In this document: piece by piece, positions 1-5,601 of the stretch
Layout: each line of letters starts with the position of its first letter
How positions within the stretch are numbered: the first letter of the stretch is position 1
Assembly (NCBI GenBank): GCA_017458865.1
Contig: JAFSZW010000374.1
Location: 1-9,984 of the forward strand
DNA: 9,984 bases
Reading direction: 5' to 3'
DNA from: Clostridia bacterium
Lineage (GTDB): Bacteria; Bacillota; Clostridia; Christensenellales; Aristaeellaceae
The notes under the pieces: generated by a model
What the model was told of the DNA's origin: nothing
Database searches by the model: none
Seen by the model: only the letters and a program-made list of their open reading frames with translations
Program-made: the position numbers and the translations under genes

Positions 1-41
1 GTGAGTTCGAAAAAAGAGCCGAAATCATCAATTTTATACAA

Positions 42-118
42 GTCCTCGTAGCTCAGCTGGATAGAGCGCGCGCCTCCTAAGCGTGAGGTCGGAGGTTCAA
101 ATCCTCTCGGGGACGCCA
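42..118 (+). tRNA. tRNA-Arg (anticodon CCT)
   Basis: Complete cloverleaf read by eye. The acceptor arms GTCCTCG (42-48) and CGGGGAC (108-114) pair with one G-U. The D arm is 51-67. The anticodon stem 69-73/81-85 encloses the loop CTCCTAA (74-80) with anticodon CCT at 76-78, which reads AGG arginine codons. The T arm GGAGG/CCTCT encloses TTCAAAT (96-102). The discriminator base is G115 and the CCA end is encoded at 116-118. A TATACA box at 35-40 could be its -10, but the upstream part lies too close to the window edge to judge. tRNA 3' ends are common integration sites, and the decayed toxin-antitoxin genes that follow fit this, but I found no second copy of the tRNA 3' end in the window. Confidence 0.97.
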
Positions 119-126
119 GAAATCCC

Positions 127-161
127 GCGGAAAATCAAGGTTTCTTGGTTTTCCGCTTTTT
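127..161 (+). terminator. Rho-independent terminator of the tRNA
   Basis: The stem GCGGAAAATCAAG pairs with CTTGGTTTTCCGC (one G-U) around a short loop and is followed directly by TTTTT. It sits 9 bases after the tRNA CCA end, so it terminates the tRNA transcript. Confidence 0.9.
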
Positions 162-191
162 CATCTCTACCGGAAGTTTCGACATTTCATA

Positions 192-242
192 AAGGGATAT
201 GTCAAAAACCTTTGAAACACATGGATTCTTGGCATATCCCTT
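192..242. repeat. 14-bp inverted repeat beside the antitoxin stub
   Basis: AAGGGATATGTCAA (192-205) and TTGGCATATCCCTT (229-242) are inverted copies, with ten perfect outer pairs and one G-U further in, separated by 23 bases. No T-run follows on either strand, so it is not a standard terminator. It starts 8 bases past the stop of the relB-like stub and may be a scar of the event that truncated that gene, a small mobile-element remnant, or an RNA hairpin. The function is not known. Confidence 0.6.
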
Positions 243-249
243 CTGTTGC

Positions 250-315
250 CTAACGCGAGTTTTTGGGGAGGAAATAGACGCATATCCGCACACTAACTGT
301 TGCATCTTTGGTCAT
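250..315 (-). pseudogene. Truncated RelB/DinJ-type antitoxin stub
   Basis: A 21-codon minus-strand reading frame encodes MTKDATVSVRI followed by an unrelated tail CVYFLPKNSR and a stop. Its Shine-Dalgarno AAGGAGGTG lies about 6 bases before the ATG, far stronger than chance would give. The KDATV-x-x-RI start matches the opening beta-strand of RelB/DinJ ribbon-helix-helix antitoxins, which bind operator DNA and neutralise RelE/YafQ mRNA interferases. The helices that would follow are missing, and no RelE-like toxin is present nearby. I read this as the 5' remnant of a lost RelB/RelE pair. The call rests on 11 residues plus the ribosome binding site, so a small orphan peptide gene is the alternative. 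Confidence 0.5.
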
Positions 316-324
316 CGGTTTCAC

Positions 325-340
325 CTCCTTCACTTAGGAG
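325..340 (-). promoter_or_regulatory. Hairpin over the ribosome binding site of the stub
   Basis: On the minus strand CTCCT (340-336) pairs perfectly with AGGAG (329-325), which is the Shine-Dalgarno core of the antitoxin stub. The six-base loop is AAGTGA. Such a fold would hide the ribosome binding site, or the DNA could be an operator. With a stem of five pairs this is tentative. Confidence 0.3.
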
Positions 341-395
341 ATTACCATAGTGCAGATTGCAAGACATTTATTGTGAAGGGAAGAGGAAAAAACTG

Positions 396-1421
396 TTATG
401 AAATACTGAGCATCAATGCGTGTTTGAATTGGATGATGCCGCCTGGCGCGGTTTCGATATAAGCATCTTCCTGATACATGATCTCTACGATCTCTGCTTT
501 CGGAGTTTTTCCGAAGCGCCGGATGATATCATCCAGAATGCTCAGATCTTCAGGTGAAAGATTTGGATACTCCCTGTTTTCTGATGGAAGAAACTTATAA
601 CCGGTGCCTTCTCCCATATCAATTTCTTCGCATTGGATGGAACTGAGATCCACGATGGAATCATAGGCGATAGGAATGGCTCCCATGGGCAATGCGCGAT
701 AAACCATTCCTGAAATCGCATGACCCCTTCGCTTGTAGGAAAGGGCATCCGCATACCAGAGCATCAGCATCATCTTCACTCTGTAAAGGCCTGTGACCTT
801 TGCTGAATTGGCATAATAATGGATCAAGTCCACAACGACGTCCAATGAAAGAGCAGCTTTCCCGGTGTACTCCGGATTCTGCTGATAGCGGACGTATTTC
901 GCCATGATTGCGCTCTTGAGATACTGATCATGATCCTGTTCAAACAGAGCCGCTCCTGCTTCCCGGTATTTTGCATAGGAAGCGATGGATAAAGAATCCT
1001 TTGCAGCATCAAGCAGATTCAGAAACCATTCCGGATCATCTGCAAGCTTTCTCAGAATGGTATCATGCGCAATATCCTGCACCTGATGACTTTCGTATCG
1101 CGTGATCGTTTTCCCACCCCATCCAAGCAACAGGCAAAGGTCACTCTGACTGATACTGTAGCGGGCACGGATAGCCGCAATCTGGTCAGATGTCAACAGC
1201 CCTGTTGCCTGTCGGTAGGCATTTTTCATGGAGATGTCATTTGCGGAGATCTGCTGCTCATCGGCATAGGTTTCGTCCGCATTGTCGCAATAAAAGTACT
1301 CTGCATCATACTCAACCGGAACGCCCTTGAAGGTATTATTCTCCCTAATCACGACTCTTTTGACATCGTGCTCTTCCATGCAGCAAGTGCACAGCTTCCT
1401 CTCTTTATCAATCACCTTCAT
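396..1421 (-). CDS. MqsA/YgiT-like antitoxin with SocA/Panacea (DUF4065) domain
   Basis: The product of about 341 residues has three parts. The N-terminus has a CTCC cysteine cluster near residues 11-14 and another cysteine near 46 (YFYCDN), resembling the zinc-binding part of MqsA/YgiT antitoxins. Residues about 75-135 (LTSDQIAAIRARYSISQSDL ... ITRYES) form an Xre-type HTH that would bind its own operator. The C-terminal half is a DUF4065 (SocA/Panacea) domain, with the hallmark KMMLMLWYADALSYKRRG ... GMVYRALPMGAIP pattern. Panacea domains are known to neutralise unrelated toxins in PanAT systems. Two ATGs are possible: the first (1427) lies only 3 bases from GGAGG, while the one at 1421 is 9 bases away and is preferred. 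The stop TAA of the upstream toxin-like gene overlaps this ribosome binding site, so the two are translationally linked. It is intact while its partner is broken, so it may be a solitary regulator. The family call is firm and the partner is inferred. Confidence 0.85.
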   Translation of the reverse strand: MKVIDKERKLCTCCMEEHDVKRVVIRENNTFKGVPVEYDAEYFYCDNADETYADEQQISANDISMKNAYRQATGLLTSDQIAAIRARYSISQSDLCLLLGWGGKTITRYESHQVQDIAHDTILRKLADDPEWFLNLLDAAKDSLSIASYAKYREAGAALFEQDHDQYLKSAIMAKYVRYQQNPEYTGKAALSLDVVVDLIHYYANSAKVTGLYRVKMMLMLWYADALSYKRRGHAISGMVYRALPMGAIPIAYDSIVDLSSIQCEEIDMGEGTGYKFLPSENREYPNLSPEDLSILDDIIRRFGKTPKAEIVEIMYQEDAYIETAPGGIIQFKHALMLSIS

Positions 1422-1435
1422 GCTCATACACCTCC

Positions 1436-1842
1436 TTACTGTTTTCTATAGGGGAACATTTCAGGTGTAAAGGAAATTGCGGCATAATGGAAGGACATGA
1501 CAAACATAGTGTGATTGCCATATTCGGACAACAGTTCTACCCGTATCTTGATGTACACGTCACCTTTTCCGAATTCTCGCATTTCGTTGCGCTTCGGAAA
1601 GCGTAACTCCTTGACCGTCTGCCAATCCTCGACAGTCAGTTTCTGAAACTCCCTCTTCAAAGCAACAACCGGGTTTTCATCCGGAAACAAGTCTGCTACA
1701 GTAAAGCGATTGGTATGCCGCTGATTTCTATGCTGGCCTGCCAGCCGTTCTTCCTGGAACGTGACTTTTGCGCCATGCTCCAGCGCATACTTCAGTTCCT
1801 GAAGATAGCACGCTCATCCAGTTCGCTCTCAATTCGTGCCAG
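1436..1842 (-). pseudogene. Frameshifted MqsR-like toxin candidate of the antitoxin operon
   Basis: Two adjoining reading frames look like one small protein of about 135 residues broken by a single missing base near 1800. The upstream frame reads ARIESELDERAIF, then hits TGA at 1794-1792. The downstream frame resumes as QELKYALEHGAKVTF and runs to TAA at 1436. Adding one base (TTC-CAG) joins them smoothly. The C-terminal part, GKGDVYIKIRVELL ... FVMSFHY, resembles the last strands of MqsR-type mRNA interferases (VYLKI ... IVSF). The toxin-first order with an MqsA-like second gene also matches mqsRA. No ATG exists upstream: GGAAGG at 1857-1852 is 9 bases from a CTG at 1842, the likeliest start. 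If read as an intact gene, only an 84-residue piece from TTG 1690 remains. A sequencing error is an alternative. The toxin identity is inferred from pattern only. Confidence 0.55.
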
Positions 1843-1865
1843 AGTTTCTATCCTTCCAACGGATG

Positions 1866-1879
1866 GTATCAACTGATAC
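1866..1879. promoter_or_regulatory. Palindromic operator of the toxin-antitoxin operon
   Basis: GTATCA-AC-TGATAC is a perfect 6+6 palindrome. It sits 1 base past the -10 box and covers the predicted transcription start of the minus-strand promoter. This is where an HTH antitoxin would bind to autorepress the operon. Binding by the HTH of the downstream antitoxin is inferred. Confidence 0.65.
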
Positions 1880-1880
1880 T

Positions 1881-1909
1881 ACTATATTCAAAGTAACCGC
1901 TCTTGTCAA
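1881..1909 (-). promoter_or_regulatory. Sigma-A promoter of the toxin-antitoxin operon
   Basis: On the minus strand TTGACA (1909-1904, perfect -35) is followed by a 17-base spacer and TATAGT (1886-1881, five of six -10 matches). The start of transcription is expected near 1874, inside the palindrome. It is the best promoter in the window and shows the operon is still equipped for expression although its first gene is broken. Confidence 0.85.
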
Positions 1910-1930
1910 GTCTGAAAAAGAAGCCAAACA

Positions 1931-1968
1931 GGCCCAGATGTCAAGTCTATTCCCTCGACATCCGGGCC
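1931..1968 (-). terminator. Hairpin terminator ahead of the toxin-antitoxin promoter
   Basis: GGCCCAGATGTC (1931-1942) and GACATCCGGGCC (1957-1968) are inverted copies. As minus-strand RNA all 12 pairs form (one G-U), and a T-rich stretch TGTTTGGCTTCTTTTT follows. On the plus strand one A-C mismatch remains and no T-run follows. It would stop minus-strand readthrough from the sugar operon just before the toxin-antitoxin promoter. Confidence 0.5.
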
Positions 1969-2167
1969 ACTGTTATCTTTGTAAGAAAAATGATACTAAA
2001 ACCAGCTTCTTTCCAGGACGGTCTCCAAAAAAGCTTGGAATAAATCGATTCCGGTGGTGTTCACCTGCACACTGGTACAAATCCCGGGAAAGCCCTTATA
2101 GAGAAGTCGGCACAGTCTGCGGGATAGACAGAGATCATGGAGCATCACTTTCAGAAGAGAGAATAAC

Positions 2168-2193
2168 AAGGCGGCTTTGGATAAAGCCGCCTT
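2168..2193 (-). terminator. Probable terminator of the sugar operon
   Basis: The arms AAGGCGGCTTT (2168-2178) and AAAGCCGCCTT (2183-2193) form a perfect GC-rich 11-bp stem with a 4-base loop. On the minus strand it is followed by GTTATTCTCTCTTC, a moderately T-rich stretch. It lies about 80 bases past the stop of the last gene of the operon. The lack of an unbroken T-run keeps this moderate. Confidence 0.5.
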
Positions 2194-2219
2194 GAAATTG
2201 TCGATATTTCGGATTTTTT

Positions 2220-2241
2220 GATTCCACCAGTCACTGGAATC
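2220..2241. repeat. Inverted repeat just past the sugar operon
   Basis: GATTCCA (2220-2226) and TGGAATC (2235-2241) are perfect inverted copies. A second pairing, CCAG with CTGG, lies inside. A run TTTTTT precedes it on the plus strand, so as minus-strand RNA the hairpin is followed by AAAAAA, which is not terminator-like. It may protect the operon's 3' end from nucleases or be part of a decayed element. Confidence 0.35.
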
Positions 2242-2275
2242 CTGGAGCACGGAAATCCCGACCTGCAATCAGGAA

Positions 2276-3118
2276 TCAGACACCGGAGTAAGCAGCGAAT
2301 CCGCAGTCAATGGGCAGAACGACGCCGGTAATGGCTGAGGCAGCCCTGTCATCCGTGAGGAAGAACACGCCGCCCAGCAGCTCCTCGGAATCAACGAAAC
2401 GGCCCATGGGCGTCCCGTTCAGGATTTTTGCGGAACGGGCTGTCGGGGTGCCGTCCGGGTTGAAGAGCAGCGCCCGGTTCTGGTTGCTGACCAGGAAACC
2501 AGGGGCGATGGCGTTGGCCCGAATGCCGCTTCCTGCAAAATGCGTGGCCAGCCACTGGGTGAAATTGGAAATGGCAGCCTTCGCACCGGAATATGCGGGA
2601 ATCTTGGTCAGCGGGATATAGGCATTCATGGAGGAGATGTTCAGGATGCAGCCATGTTTGCGGGCAACCATGTCCTTTGCAAATGTCTGGGTAGGCAGCA
2701 GCGTACCCTGGAAATTGAGCTTGAAGACGAAGTCCACACCGGACGCCTCAAGATCGAAGAAGGTCTTCTGGCCTTCCTTCGCCTCATGCTGATACTCATT
2801 GTCAGTGGTGGCACGGGGATTGTTGCCGCCCGCACCGTTTACAAGAATATCGCAGGGGCCGAGATCGCTGAGAACCTGCTGATGGACCGCCTCAAGCGCC
2901 TCAGGATCCAGCACATTGGCCTTGTATCCCTCACAGATATAGCCCTGTGCCTTTACCTCGTCAGCCAGCTTCTTAACGGCCTCCTCGTTCAGATCCAGCG
3001 CCGCCACTTTTGCGCCGGCCTGAGCATATGCACGCGCCATGTCACCGCACAGTACGCCGCCCGCGCCGGTGACCACGACGACTTTACCACTAAAGTCCAC
3101 ATTCAGAGGAAGGTTCAT
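2276..3118 (-). CDS. SDR oxidoreductase, mannonate/fructuronate (UxuB/YjmF) type
   Basis: The 280-residue product is a classical cytoplasmic short-chain dehydrogenase. It shows the cofactor loop TGAGGVLC (residues 17-24), LDLN at the end of the second strand (41-44, suggesting NAD preference), NGAG (94-97), and the catalytic serine near 162-163 with YSGAK (Y176, K180). The unusual VLC in the glycine-rich turn and the GAGGNNP loop (95-101) are what I associate with the SDR mannonate oxidoreductases such as B. subtilis UxuB (YjmF), which interconvert D-fructuronate and D-mannonate. The ATG at 3118 follows AAAGGAGC with 8 bases between. A longer in-frame reading up to 3277 lacks a ribosome binding site and crosses a hairpin. 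It is the last gene of the operon, and the neighbours (symporter, GH2) fit uronate or sugar use. Gluconate-type substrates are an alternative. Confidence 0.85.
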   Translation of the reverse strand: MNLPLNVDFSGKVVVVTGAGGVLCGDMARAYAQAGAKVAALDLNEEAVKKLADEVKAQGYICEGYKANVLDPEALEAVHQQVLSDLGPCDILVNGAGGNNPRATTDNEYQHEAKEGQKTFFDLEASGVDFVFKLNFQGTLLPTQTFAKDMVARKHGCILNISSMNAYIPLTKIPAYSGAKAAISNFTQWLATHFAGSGIRANAIAPGFLVSNQNRALLFNPDGTPTARSAKILNGTPMGRFVDSEELLGGVFFLTDDRAASAITGVVLPIDCGFAAYSGV

Positions 3119-3135
3119 AGTTGATGCTCCTTTCG

Positions 3136-3157
3136 GTCGTTGAAATGTCGTTGAAAT
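3136..3157 (-). repeat. Tandem 11-bp duplication before the SDR ribosome binding site
   Basis: GTCGTTGAAAT occurs twice head to tail (3136-3146 and 3147-3157), with no mismatch. On the coding strand this is two copies of ATTTCAACGAC ending about 6 bases before the AAAGGAG of the SDR gene. An 11-bp period is about one helical turn, so it could be a paired activator site, or simply a recent replication-slippage duplication that lengthens the leader. Confidence 0.6.
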
Positions 3158-3167
3158 CAGGAAATGA

Positions 3168-3208
3168 AAGATCGGTGTCCATACCGGATCTGATGCCACC
3201 TGATGCGG
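3168..3208 (-). promoter_or_regulatory. Repeat-rich leader upstream of the SDR gene
   Basis: AGATCGGT and ACCGGATCT (3169-3191) are inverted with one bulged base. Just beside them CTGATGC is repeated with a 10-base period (3190-3196 and 3200-3206). No convincing -35/-10 pair is visible. This could be a regulator site or an RNA fold that separates expression of the SDR gene from the genes before it. Confidence 0.25.
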
Positions 3209-3233
3209 CAAATGTGATCTTCCAGACAGACAA

Positions 3234-3262
3234 ATAAGGGACAACCGGAGTCTGTCCCTTAT
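3234..3262 (-). terminator. Hairpin between the secreted-protein and SDR genes
   Basis: ATAAGGGACA (3234-3243) and TGTCCCTTAT (3253-3262) form a perfect 10-bp stem. As minus-strand RNA it extends to 14 pairs with one G-U, and is followed by TTGTCTGTC. On the plus strand it is followed by CTGTTTTTG. It starts 18 bases past the stop of the secreted-protein gene, so it may partly terminate operon transcription before the SDR gene, or stop antisense transcription. Confidence 0.55.
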
Positions 3263-3279
3263 CTGTTTTTGACTCATAA

Positions 3280-3936
3280 TTACTCGGCGCGCACGAAAAT
3301 GTAGCCGAAGGAGACCTCAACGTCCTTTTTAACGAGGTTTTCCTCGCTGTAGCACACGATGAGCTGTCCATCCACGTTCATGCCGACATACTTCATGTTT
3401 TCATCGTCGATCTCGTCGCTCTCAACGCCGGTGACCTTGGTGAAATACAGGCTCTTGTCCTCTGCGCCAACCTTGCTCAGCTTGCCAACGCCCATATTAA
3501 AGTCGCCGTCGTTCTCACCGCGGACGGTGAAGAGCCAGCCATCCCACGGCAGTTTCAGCGTTGCGGTTTCATCTGCGATGTCCGCAGCAAAGGTGACGGA
3601 TGCTTCCATGTCGTACACATGTGCATGGAGATAGGCAGCCTGGTCAACCATGACGCCGGCATCCGAACCGGTTGCACTTGCATCAAGGATGGCCTTGACG
3701 GAAACCTTGACCGCACCCTCTGGGACCGGAAGCAGACCATTGGATTCGATGTCATTCTCATCCGCATAATCCTCGCCAATATAGGCGCCGGCCAGTACCC
3801 AGTCACCTTCCCAGTCGGTAACAGGGGACTCACGGTTGAAGGTGACGACGGTATCCGGATTAAGCGCAGCGTCTGCCAGCGCGATTACGGGCAGGATCAG
3901 AGCGAGAGTCATAAGCAGTGCGATAACCTTTTTCAT
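3280..3936 (-). CDS. Small secreted protein of unknown function
   Basis: The 218-residue product begins with a clear signal peptide: MKK, a hydrophobic core VIALLMTLALILPVIA, and a likely cleavage after ALA (residue 21) or ADA (23). There is no lipobox cysteine, so it should be released or wall-retained. The mature part is acidic and rich in alternating hydrophobic strands (DGWLFTVRGENDGDF, SLYFTKVTGVE, KYVGMNVDGQLIVCYSEENL), suggesting a beta-sandwich or barrel such as a carbohydrate-binding or lipocalin-like fold. I recognise no family. The ATG follows AAAGGA with about 10 bases between. It is placed between a sugar symporter and an SDR in the same operon, with 67 bases to the symporter gene, which suggests a job in binding the operon's glycan outside the cell. 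That role is inferred from position only. Confidence 0.8.
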   Translation of the reverse strand: MKKVIALLMTLALILPVIALADAALNPDTVVTFNRESPVTDWEGDWVLAGAYIGEDYADENDIESNGLLPVPEGAVKVSVKAILDASATGSDAGVMVDQAAYLHAHVYDMEASVTFAADIADETATLKLPWDGWLFTVRGENDGDFNMGVGKLSKVGAEDKSLYFTKVTGVESDEIDDENMKYVGMNVDGQLIVCYSEENLVKKDVEVSFGYIFVRAE

Positions 3937-3977
3937 AATTGATTCGTCCTTTCATTGTCGTTATTTTACTATTTACC

Positions 3978-3993
3978 GGCAGATGAATCTGCC
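3978..3993 (-). repeat. Short hairpin between symporter and secreted-protein genes
   Basis: GGCAGAT-GA-ATCTGCC is a perfect 7-bp inverted repeat lying 10 bases past the symporter stop. No T-run follows on the minus strand, only GGTAAATAGTAAAA. It is more likely an RNA-stabilising or processing hairpin that sets different levels for the genes on each side than a terminator. Confidence 0.4.
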
Positions 3994-4003
3994 ATAAACA
4001 ACA

Positions 4004-5587
4004 TCAGTCAGTGGCCGGCCATTTCTGCATGGCCTCCTCAAGCGTCATGCCCGAGGCAATGCCTTCCTTGCGGGCGCTGTTGACCGCCTGAATCTCCTTC
4101 ATCTTGGCGCCGGTCAGGCTGTATCCCTTCATGGCCCACAGCGTGGCAGCCCAGGCAAGCATCGGGATGACACAGAACATGACAATCACCGCCGCCTTGA
4201 TGCCGCCTGAATACGGCGTTGCGTCTGTCGGCAGTTCACTCACGCCGGCCATAGCGAAGAAGATAAAGGCGACCAGGGTCTGCGCAAGGGAAGAGACCAG
4301 TTTGTCCACCAGGGAAAAGAGCGTGCCCATGATGCCCGGAATGTATTTGCCGGAGCGGTAGGTCTCATAATCTGAGCAGTCCGCAACCATCGGGATCGGC
4401 ATATCGGCAGTGGCGTAATAGGCGCCGTATCCGATGCCGAAACAGAGGATGAAGAGAACGGTGTACAGGTTGATGCCACCGCCACCGTTGAACGGGAAGG
4501 AGAGCATCATGCCCGGATTCTGGTTATTGGTAAGGAGCAGCAGGATAAGCACGCCCGTATAGCAGATAAGCGCCACGGCGACATAACGCGTAAGGGATGC
4601 TTTCTGGCCGAGTTTCTGCGATGTCCTTACGGAGAGCAGGAAAAATGGAACGGCAAACACATAACCAAGCACCATCATCGGCAGATAGAGGCTGTTGTAG
4701 TTGCCCATGACGATGCCGTAGAGTGCAAGGAGCACTGTCGTATTGGTCGCAATGGCCAGAGCCAGCTTGCAGCCGGCGCCGGCAACCATCAGGCGCTGCA
4801 TCGGCTTGTTCTTCTTGATGATCTCCGCATACTCGGACACCTTGATCTTTTCCGGATTGGCGCCGCCAAGGCCGTAATATTTCGGCTGATCCTTTTCGGC
4901 AATGCCGATAATGGCCAGGATGGTCAGCAGAACAGAGACTGCAATGCCGATCGGCGTGATAATCCTGTAAAGCTCCGGCCGCGCATAGCCGGATGTAATG
5001 ACAACACCAAGCTCGTCGCGCACATCGAATCCGCTCTTGACCAGCGGAATCATGAACTGCATGACGCCCATGCCGAGCATGGAGCCGACGGTGTTGAAAA
5101 TGGTAAACATTGGACGCTGGTTGGGATCATTCGTAAGAACCGTCTGACCCGCACGGGTGCACGATGTCTGGAATGTGTACCCGATAACCCACACTGCATA
5201 AATCAGTGTGAACAGCACATAGCGCAGCCACATCATACTCTCGGGAATGAACGGCGTCAGGATGTACAGGCAGACGATGCTGACCGCCATAATCCCGCTG
5301 CCAATCATCATGAACGGGCGGAACTTGCCGATCCTGGTGCTTGTCCGGTCCATGAGGGCCCCGATGATCGGGTCCGTAATGGCATCAAAGACGCGCATGA
5401 TTGTGACCATGAGTGAGGCATACAGACCCAGTTTCAGCACGCTTGAGCCGAACTGAGCGACATAGGATAAAATCAGGACAAAATACACATTTGTCGCACC
5501 GTTGTTCAGCGGGAACAGTGCCAGCTGATACAGCTTTGCACGGTTGATGCCGCTGTCACCGGATTTGGTCGTTGTTGACGCTGCCAT
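4004..5587 (-). CDS. GPH-family sugar:cation symporter (MFS)
   Basis: The 527-residue integral membrane protein has about 12 hydrophobic helices. Near residues 68-91 it carries the loop DAITDPIIGALMD then RTSTRIGKFRPF, the signature of the glycoside-pentoside-hexuronide:cation symporter family (MelB, UidB, XynB types). These import beta-galactosides, glucuronides or xylosides with Na+ or H+. A second conserved stretch, GIGYGAYYATADMPIPMVAD then CSDYETYRSGKYIPGIMGTL, lies in the C-terminal half and is also typical. The protein is somewhat longer than the usual 450-480 residues, with an extended loop around residues 165-200 and a charged cytoplasmic tail. The ATG at 5587 follows AAAGGG. The gene starts 14 bases after the GH2 stop, so the two are co-transcribed and the GH2 enzyme probably hydrolyses the imported compound. 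The exact sugar cannot be read from the sequence. Confidence 0.9.
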   Translation of the reverse strand: MAASTTTKSGDSGINRAKLYQLALFPLNNGATNVYFVLILSYVAQFGSSVLKLGLYASLMVTIMRVFDAITDPIIGALMDRTSTRIGKFRPFMMIGSGIMAVSIVCLYILTPFIPESMMWLRYVLFTLIYAVWVIGYTFQTSCTRAGQTVLTNDPNQRPMFTIFNTVGSMLGMGVMQFMIPLVKSGFDVRDELGVVITSGYARPELYRIITPIGIAVSVLLTILAIIGIAEKDQPKYYGLGGANPEKIKVSEYAEIIKKNKPMQRLMVAGAGCKLALAIATNTTVLLALYGIVMGNYNSLYLPMMVLGYVFAVPFFLLSVRTSQKLGQKASLTRYVAVALICYTGVLILLLLTNNQNPGMMLSFPFNGGGGINLYTVLFILCFGIGYGAYYATADMPIPMVADCSDYETYRSGKYIPGIMGTLFSLVDKLVSSLAQTLVAFIFFAMAGVSELPTDATPYSGGIKAAVIVMFCVIPMLAWAATLWAMKGYSLTGAKMKEIQAVNSARKEGIASGMTLEEAMQKWPATD

Positions 5588-5601
5588 CTCTTTTTCCCTT
5601 T

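Larger units (their letters stand above)
1969..2275. other. Intergenic stretch without a recognisable gene
   Basis: This stretch holds two hairpins (annotated separately) and a 90-codon minus-strand open frame (1996-2268) that begins with TTG, has no ribosome binding site and overlaps both hairpins. Its translation (LFSLLKVMLHDLCLSR ... NTTGIDLFQAFLE) matches no family I recognise. It could be the tail of a decayed mobile-element gene, but nothing confirms that. I treat it as non-coding. Confidence 0.5.

Noticed and set aside
42..118. tRNA-Arg as the attachment site of an integrated element
   Set aside because: No integrase gene and no second copy of the tRNA 3' end is seen in the window, so an element cannot be delimited.
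199..462. Plus-strand 87-codon open frame after the tRNA
   Set aside because: It has no ribosome binding site, runs across the inverted repeat and antisense to the antitoxin gene end, and its cysteine-rich translation resembles no family.
1794..1803. Programmed frameshift in the toxin-like gene
   Set aside because: The joint TATCTTCAGG has no slippery heptamer and no clear stimulatory structure, so a simple one-base loss or a sequencing error is more likely.
1836..2195. Plus-strand 119-codon open frame over the toxin-antitoxin promoter
   Set aside because: It overlaps promoter, palindrome and two hairpins, and its product has no recognisable domain or ribosome binding site.
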